From: Romanomermis culicivorax
Taxonomy: Eukaryota; Nematoda; Enoplea; Mermithida; Mermithidae
Length of the DNA: 64,000 nucleotides
NCBI GenBank assembly: GCA_963922205.1
Contig: CAWUHX010000092.1
Coordinates: 434,001 to 498,000 of the forward strand
Reading direction: 5' to 3'
Part shown: one piece after another, positions 56,545 to 64,000 of the stretch
Numbering within the stretch: the first letter of the stretch is position 1
How the letters are laid out: the number at the start of each line of letters is the position of its first letter
Notes under the pieces: generated by a model
Told to the model about the DNA's origin: nothing
Databases searched by the model: none
What the model saw: the letters and a program-made list of their open reading frames with translations, nothing else
Position numbers and translations under genes: made by a program

Positions 56545-57580
56545 CAGGATTTTTTTTCACACAGTGCGGACTTTTTTTGGGCTGTGCAAAACAATTTTTG
56601 GGCATTTTCTGCACAGAACTGAATTTTTTGGGCGTTTCTACTGCTGGAATTGATAAAAAGATGCATTTTGGTGCAATTTAGATGATCAAAATCTCAAATT
56701 TTTCCGGGGCTTCATGCCGGCAATGGAAATAATTTATATTATTCACTACACCTTAGCTGAAGCACAGCCAAAAAGAAGTTTAGCTTGATTTCTCAGTTAT
56801 CCTTGATTGTTTCTGTCAATCTTCTATGTCTCTGCTAGAGTGAGTAAAACTCGTCACTTTAGAGTGTGAATTGGAATTTTCATACGAATTTGTTGATTTT
56901 TTCCACATTTCTACACATATTTATTTAATACGATCATTTTTCTAGGGAAAATCTAAACCGAAAGTATTACAAATTATCTCTAGAATACATGTTCCAACAT
57001 TTCAGTAGCTCCTTTGTTCAAAAATTCTCTGGTGCGACACATCGTAAACGTGAATGGTTTTCATGATTTGAAGTTCCTCATCTCATTCACCAATAGGTAA
57101 TCTTCAGTATTTGGTTCGGATTTTGTTGAAAATTGAGATTTAATATTGATCTTCATAAATTCTTTCTCTCACTTGAAGTTTTCTGAACATTTTGAGTACA
57201 AATTTTGTCATTGAGAAACTAAACGATTTTCGACTGGAAATGCAAACCTTTCATTTTAAAGATAAAGGTTGAAAAGACTCATCTTCCTGCATTCTAGAAT
57301 ATCAAAATCTAGAAATTGAATCAATTGAAATCCATCAATCTTCAGCTCTAATCACAGAAATGATAGCAGCAACTACTCATTTTGCTCAATCAATCTAAAA
57401 TAATGTTTTAGGGTTAGAAAAACAGATACTTTCCATGATTTTCTAAGCAATCTATAATTTTCGCTCATTTCACACATTTTTCAAATGATTTAAACTTCGA
57501 ACGGAAAAATTTTCATGTGTGGAAAAAATTTTGGGTCATTTCCGCACAGTGCGCATGAAGGCGTGCAGAATAAAACCCTG
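56545..57580. mobile_element. hAT-like non-autonomous element, 1036 bp
   Basis: Ends CAGGATTTTTTTTCACACAG and (inverted) CAGGGTTTTATTCTGCACGC share the CAGG start, and CACAGTGCGGA lies close inside both. Flanking octamers TTCAGAGG and CTCACAGG agree at 6 of 8, as an aged 8-bp duplication would. No transposase. Confidence 0.5.
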
Positions 57581-58542
57581 CTCACAGGCCGCCCAGGATA
57601 CATCCTTAATGCCGGCGCAACAATCAGTTAATGCTGCTGCGGCAACAATCAAAGATTGAAAATGTATGTCGGCCCACACTCATGGAACTGACTATACTAC
57701 TTAACACAATCATCACAGCTCGCACCGCACCGCAACTCATTCTAGTGCCATGGCAGACAGATGTTCCAAACCTGACTTGTGTGCTAGAGACATCGATGAT
57801 CGAGATGGTTTCCATAGCGATTGCGATTCTACCAACCCCCCATCCCCTTACTCAGAGCGAGAAAAACCATAAAGTGTATACCACTGGGTTTTACCAATCA
57901 CATCACTGCACTGTGTTTGGCTACTCCGGTGATGATACAGACAATTTGATCAGTCTGTTACACTGAGACGCTGAATGCCAACGCCATTTGGACACTTTAC
58001 TAAGTCGGCCATTGCCTTAGGCGTCACTGCCGTTGCCCATGCCACCCCTATGGATGCCTAAACTACGCCTACCATGTCGGCACCAGAGACAACAACATCA
58101 TTGCCGACTATCGCTTCAGCACCACTGCCATCAGCAGCGGGCATTATGACTTATGTCACTTCTATTACCTGCACCATGCCTGCCATTCCTATGCAAGTTA
58201 CTACTACAGTGGTGGCCTCGACATCATTAATGACAACAATGCCATCGTCCATTGTTGCTGCTACATTACCAGCCTTGCAGACTTATGGCACACATGTACC
58301 TGACTACGCCCAATTCCGAAAAATATCCACCTCAAAACATCATGATGGCTGCTTCACAATTCCCTCCATAGATTGATCTGGCTGTAGAATTATAAATGCC
58401 CCAAATCATGCAGGAGATGTCCGTTATTCAGTTCGTCAGCTGGTTAAGCATTCATATCTCCATGCCCATCCATCTATGAGCCACAAATGCCTCACTAGCA
58501 TTCTTCCAATATTTTTGTGACCACTTCGGACTGACCTATGTT

Positions 58543-58768
58543 AAGGGCCAACTATACGGCACCACATTGAGCTGCTATACTTCGTCGCACGCACCATACG
58601 GCACTATGCAGTGCCGTGCAGCGCCTGATGAGTGGCTGCTATACTTCATGCCGTATGGTGGTAAATGATAATAAGTAAAGGAAATGATAAGTGGCTGCTA
58701 TACTTATGTGCCGTATGGCACTGTATGACACTGTAAGGCGCTGTATGGCGAAATATAGTTGGCCCCTT
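58543..58768. repeat. Foldback MITE with GGGCCAACTATA ends, copy 2
   Basis: AAGGGCCAACTATACGGCAC at the left; TATAGTTGGCCCCTT at the right. Internal GCTGCTATACTT and CATACGGCAC motifs as in 40431-40571. The copy is 226 bp, with extra sequence and AAATGATAA repeats in the middle. Confidence 0.7.
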
Positions 58769-59680
58769 ACCCTGACACCGCCAATTCCCCACGCAATAGC
58801 CACTGTCATCCTCCGATGGCTTGGCCTGTGGCTGCGCGACCTGGTCTATGTGGACAGCATGTTAACCACCCATTTGGTCATATTTCTTTGTGAAGCCTGC
58901 AGCATTGAAAGCCTCGCTCAAGCATATGATTATGCCATCAACCTCGTTGGTTTTGGTTGGTGTATCCTCGATTCTTGCCATTCCCTTACCTGATAGTGCT
59001 GCATCTTTGTCAATATTTTATAACGAGTACACCAGCACCCTCCTATTTTGCAAAGCCACGACTTCACAAAGCATTGACAACAACTTGTGGCGCGACTTCT
59101 GCTGCTAATGGGTATGGCCTCTGATACCCCGTTTTGACACTGCTGCCAACCTCATGGCGTGTTGTCAACTTTCACACTGCTGCAACCACACTCCCTGATA
59201 TCTTAAACGTGCATGCCCTCCAGATATCCCAGGAATGAAGCTGATCAAAACAGCCACTCATATCATAAATCGCACACAGACTGTGATTGCAATGGCTGCT
59301 GCGATGATAACTGCCACAATGAGACTGATATCATGACGACCCCCACCACCCTCGATATTCCTTGTTAAATCAATGCGCAACCACTGCCACTATTGATCTA
59401 CAACTCCCCACTAGTTTGTACATATTTTGTTTTCCACTTCTCGTCTTGTTGTTTTCTCTATCACAATCTCATTCATCATTTTTCAAAATCTTGTTTTGTA
59501 GTTATTTTGCATTTAAATGTACTAATTTCTTACACTTCAACCATCCGTTATCTGACACCTACAGGTTTTTAGCCTTCAGAATGTTTTACTGCTACCCACT
59601 GTCCTTTTCATTAGGTTGCGTTGGTTTTTGTTTTGTACGAGGACTCATTCAGACCTTTGCTTGCTGATTTCTCGAAGGTA

Positions 59681-62600
59681 GTGGCCAGCCTCACCTTCTC
59701 ATCCACATAGACTCATATGCTAGTACGCTCTAGTACAAGGGTGTAAAGTGATGATTCGGGCTGCAGCATTGCCGATGGGGTACCATCTGTGGCTATGATT
59801 GGTCAAAAAACGCCCTGTTCGATAAAAAACACGAAATTTAATTTTTTGCCAATGAAACGAATAATCACTGCTATAAATCCCTAGTAATGTGATAACGAAC
59901 AAAACAACTCTCCCAATACGTGGAAAACTCTTTAGAGTTTTATACGAAAGTGGATAAAGGTTACATATAAGGATGAGGTATTCATTTTCTTAGATAAGAT
60001 TTTTCTCGAACGTATTTTTTCCGAAAAAAATGAAGGGGCGATTATCACACCAACAAATTTACCTTATAGCCTACTCATAAAGAAAGGTTGCCAAAAATGA
60101 TTAAGGTTTCTTTTAAACTTACGATTGAAAAAATTATACAATATGATAAAATAAACAAATACACATGAGAAAATAACAAAAATTGTGAATTCTGCGACAC
60201 CATCAACCTTGCTAATTGCAGACCGAGTCGGGAGGCCTCATCCTGCACGAAATCTATGAATCATCTCAAACCACTACAATGACTCCATCAGTCACATTGT
60301 GTGCCACCAAAGAAGCACTTTTGGCTCTGCTCAATGCAGATCTTTAGGGACGGAGTAGCTCACCACCCTTTGATGTGTGGATGATTGCTCAAGGCAATCA
60401 AATGCAAGGGGGAGGGACGTTGTAGTGTGTTTCCACTGATTCTGTGTTATTTCATAATTTCGTGTCAATTTTGGAAAGAGGAGTCCACAGGCCTGCAACC
60501 AACTGAACGTAGCAGACAATTCTGAGGTAATTACTGTAGGTTTCAGATTCGGTAGATGTGCGTGTGAGCTTTTGAGTAACATCATTATTATTAGTCTGCT
60601 CCCCATGCCTTCAATTTTGTGTTTTGTGTGTACATTAATTCTTATTGGTCATGTTCCCATGTCTAGTATATTTTATTGTACTAGTATCATTGCGCAATCA
60701 TTATTGTTTGTTACATAATTGTTTTTATATTCTGCTCATATAAAGTAGATAGGATTCAGAAACCAAAAATCAATTCAAGTGTCGATTTGTCAATTTGAGT
60801 CTTCATTCTTGGGTAATCAATTCTCTACTTAGTCTATTTTGGGTGAGCATTGGGTGGTTGAAAGCCCGTGCATTAAGGTTGATCCCTAGCTATCTCTCCT
60901 GCTGATTATTTGCTCTTTTCCGATTCATGGACTAGGACAGGCAATGAGCCAATTGATCTCTTGGCTCCCAATTTATTTAAGATTTAACAACTCTAAAAAC
61001 TTTCCCATCCTATGAATTAAAATCTACAGTTGAAATAAATCAGCTATATCGAAAAGTTCGATTGAGAAAAGTGGCTAAAATATGGAAACCCTCGAATAAA
61101 AATGTAGTTTGCATCGAATTTCATTCTTAAATTTATCAAAGATTCCATGAAAGACAAAACTAAAACTATCTGGTGACAGTATTGGAAAAGCTGAAAAATA
61201 TGAGAACGCATTCAATGACTCTGTGAAAAATGCATATACACCACATCGAATCATGTTCTTGAGTTTATTTCATTCATACCCAATTTGTTGCATTTCAGCG
61301 AAAAAAAGTTCATCTTCACTTTGCAATGTCACTATTTAGGTGAAGTTAAGCATTTTCTGTGTGAGGACAAACCTACAAACCCCCAAGGTATGATAGAAAA
61401 CCTAAAAAAGACTATCGGATGACAATTTTTCCTCAGGAAAACTACGTAAACCACATGTTTCCTCAGGAAAACTACGTAAATCACATGTTCAAATGCATTA
61501 AACTGGAAATTGTAGTTGATTACAGAATACTTCAATAGGTATACAAATACACTAGTCCTTAGGCTTAAGCTCAGTGGCTTAAGCTGTGTGGCGCCTGACA
61601 TTTGCCCATGTAACTATCAAACTCTTTAGGGGCACACTCTCCCAGATCCCCAACAACGATTTCAGACTTCGTAGTTCGAAGTGTTGTTCAGCAGATTTTG
61701 AATCTTCGGGTTCTATGCATTAATGTTCATCCTTGGCCACTATTTTTTCCCTTAATTGTGTAAAATGCAAAACAAATTGCACATTTCGAATTCCTTTTCA
61801 CATCATCTCAAATAGTGAAAAATCTATTGAGAACTTTTCCTACATATTTTCAATACTACCAAAGTTGCAGATGGCATTTTGGATAAGGGAGACGTTTATG
61901 GAGTTTGATGGGCATAGTACTACTGATTTTACAATTGTAATTGCGTTATACTGTATAGGTCAGTTTCTACATCAAGGGCAAACTAGTTATATGTCATCGA
62001 TCGACGTATTCTCCTTATTTTTATATTTTATAACGCGTTGTTCCATATTTTTCAGTCAAAACACTGGGTATAAGGCTGAGTTTGTTTATGCTGGAAAGAA
62101 TGCTATGTGTAATTGGGTTTCAGTCGCATAGCCAGTGAAGGGAGCATCATTTACCATTGTATAAAAAAATATTAGTGAAAAGAAAAAAAATATTAGTGCA
62201 TTTTATCTGTGGAGAAATGGGTATACTTCAATTTAGATTCTTCATGATCAAATAATATGTTTGATGTGCTTGACAATTCAGCAATGCAATCAAAGTTTAA
62301 TTTTTTTTGTACACAACCACTGAATTTAAGATTCCACGACCGTTTTTTCATGTGTGCACTCATTTCTCGACAGACCTAGTACGCCATTAGTTTTCTCAGT
62401 ATGTTTCTTGATTTTCAGATACGTTGCAGTCATCAACTCTGTACAATCATTTTGTTTTATTAGAAGCTGCACCATGCAAGTGCAACAGCTGATAAATATA
62501 AAATCCTAAAAATATAATCACTTTGCTAAATAAATGCACCGGTGTTCAGCTAAGAGCTGAAAAATCACTAAATGAAAATGAAAAATCCCGTTTATCTATT

Positions 62601-64000
62601 AATTTGTACAAAAGTGGCACAGCGGCCAGACGCATGATAATTCCCTAATGAAAATTATAGAGACATAGAGACAGATGAATAATATTTCTAATAAAAAGTT
62701 TCAAAAATGATTGAATTATACCTGTTTTGGGCATCTTGTAAAAACACTGGTGGAGGCCGATAGGTTCAATTTTTGGTAGACAATAGCTTTACTGAGGCGA
62801 AAATCGAATGAAATATTCCACCAGATTTCAAAATTGGCATAAAAAAGTTGACGTTCACATTGTTCCTGGAAATTGCTATGAATATTTTCTCTATGATTGT
62901 TGAGTTTCTTGCTGCTGTGAGCTATGAATATTCAAAAATGAGCTACCTTATCCCAGTTTCCCTTATTTCTTCCACATCCAGTTATACTAAAGTCAGCTAG
63001 TTATCGTTGTAGCGTATTTCTGCCGATTTAGGCAGGTTTTGTAATAATTAATTGGTAACTACTGAAAGTTGCTGCAGATGCGCACGGAAACGGCTATAGT
63101 GAACCATTCAAAGGTTTTTTTCCGTTAGTTTTAGATTCAATGGGCTGCAGTACGTGTTCTTTGTCATTCACTCTTTTGCATGTTTTTCCTACTAGCATAT
63201 ACTAGTAGAAAAAACCATATGATTCGAAAATCTTTTGGGCCGACAATTTCTGCTCGAGTTTTTATGGTACCCCTCAATTGTATGTATGTATGTTTCACAG
63301 TTCATGTTTTTATTCAACATGGCTGCTCTAGTCGTTCATGAAATTTAAGGTGATGTGTTAATCATGAATAAAACCTACAATTATAAAAGCGCTCATTGCT
63401 ATTGGCTTTATGATGAGTTCTCCATAAGATCGTAAAATTTCATCAATCAGTGACATAAGAAAATCATATTTTCCTTTTTTACATTTTCTAACCTTGGTCT
63501 AATATGCAATTAACCTCCAAATTGCTACAAGATCTTTTGCATTTTGACCATTTTTTGGTTTTTGGCTGGTACCTACCCCTAATCTATAAGGTGGGGAAAT
63601 GAGGAAGTCTTTTTCCTCAGTTGATCCATTTGAGTACGTCATTTTGTAAATTTCAACATGTTGATTTTATCAAAAAATCCAATATTTATATTTACTCAAA
63701 TGCGGACCAAATTTGTGTCAATATCCTAGCTAAATCGAGGATTGACAATGTAGTGCACCAATGAATAAATAATTTTGGTGGCCAAATATCGGGGAAAATT
63801 TTGCTAGTCAACAGCAGAATTTCATCAGCGAACTGATTTTGCTGGCGAAATTTCCGCTGCCTTTGTAAAATCATGCAACGAAGAAGGGATATAAAAACTT
63901 ATCCGCCTTGGCTCTAAGATTTAACCCTGTTACTTTGAGGCGTTTTGCATAAGTATGCCAATTTTTTCACTCAGCCATAGCAAAAATTAATCATTGTCGA
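59681..64000. other. Non-coding AT-rich DNA to the window end
   Basis: No supported gene. A 29-bp direct duplication TTTCCTCAGGAAAACTACGT... lies at about 61429-61487. Frames such as 61733-62131 and 60331-60606 have no recognisable domain. Confidence 0.3.

Larger units (their letters stand above)
53360..59680 (+). other. CA-rich tract with broken coding-like sequence, unassigned
   Basis: Between nested elements this tract is richer in C and A than its surroundings, and its + strand gives many consecutive protein-like fragments broken by stops, for example LAPKFGFISEKCMLKAA near 53635, NNILLDFVLLESGAAVYHML at about 53955 and the Thr/Ala/Pro-rich 58074-58376. Words such as ACTGCCACAACC and GCCTGCCATTCC recur loosely. 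It looks like one or more old, repeatedly mutated copies of a large repeat-borne gene, perhaps gag-like. I do not recognise it. Confidence 0.4.

Noticed and set aside
61733..62131. 132-codon plus-strand frame
   Set aside because: No recognisable domain or splice context; AT-rich chance frame is as likely.

Overview
The window is nuclear DNA of an invertebrate animal: AT-rich, with spliceosomal introns (two tiny ones of about 50 and 60 nt, and introns of 842 nt and about 2.4 kb in one gene), few host exons and many transposable elements of different ages. The sequence does not fix the phylum. Short introns and the families seen would suit a nematode or an arthropod, and I do not commit further.

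Left end (1-7 kb): four or five virus-like genes on the + strand form the capsid cassette of an endogenous Polinton/adintovirus-like element: a small membrane protein, a penton-like protein, a basic adenovirus-core-like protein and an F54H12.2-like major capsid protein. The element continues off the left edge. The genes overlap or nearly touch. The capsid gene has a 60-nt GT-AG intron and two frameshifts; the penton-like gene has an in-frame stop. A clean heat-shock element, a small minus-strand gene and a 573-bp tandem repeat follow.

7.2-16.5 kb: a full-length minus-strand Ty3/gypsy-type LTR retrotransposon with 434-bp LTRs, a 4-bp target duplication and a polypurine tract. Its order is gag - zinc knuckles - acidic segment - envelope-like glycoprotein - protease - RT - RNase H - integrase. 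A glycoprotein with signal peptide, many cysteines and a C-terminal membrane anchor placed between gag and protease is the most unusual thing in the window. All its genes carry stops or frameshifts.

17.6-26.3 kb: a second, more decayed gypsy fragment, a tandem pair of tRNA-derived SINE-like units, three non-autonomous DNA elements defined by terminal inverted repeats, and the 3' end of a mariner-like element.

26.4-43 kb: the host genes. At 26.4-27.06 kb lies a Trp/Tyr-rich terminal exon of unknown function. At 33.3-38.7 kb a complete three-exon minus-strand gene with matching splice phases encodes a divergent peptide O-xylosyltransferase (719 codons plus stop), the enzyme that starts glycosaminoglycan chains on proteoglycans. 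A decayed Tc1 element lies just downstream of it. At 42.1-42.9 kb there are two exons of a Cys/His-rich, zinc-finger-like protein.

43-64 kb: mostly non-coding DNA with a GGACATTAGGA-type minisatellite, a TA-flanked 752-bp mariner-type MITE, a large inverted minisatellite around a CCTAAG-repeat core next to a dead mariner transposase, a 416-bp foldback element, a hAT-like non-autonomous element, a second copy of the small foldback family of 40.4 kb, and a long CA-rich tract of coding-like but broken reading frames that I could not assign. No rRNA, convincing functional tRNA or CRISPR array was seen.
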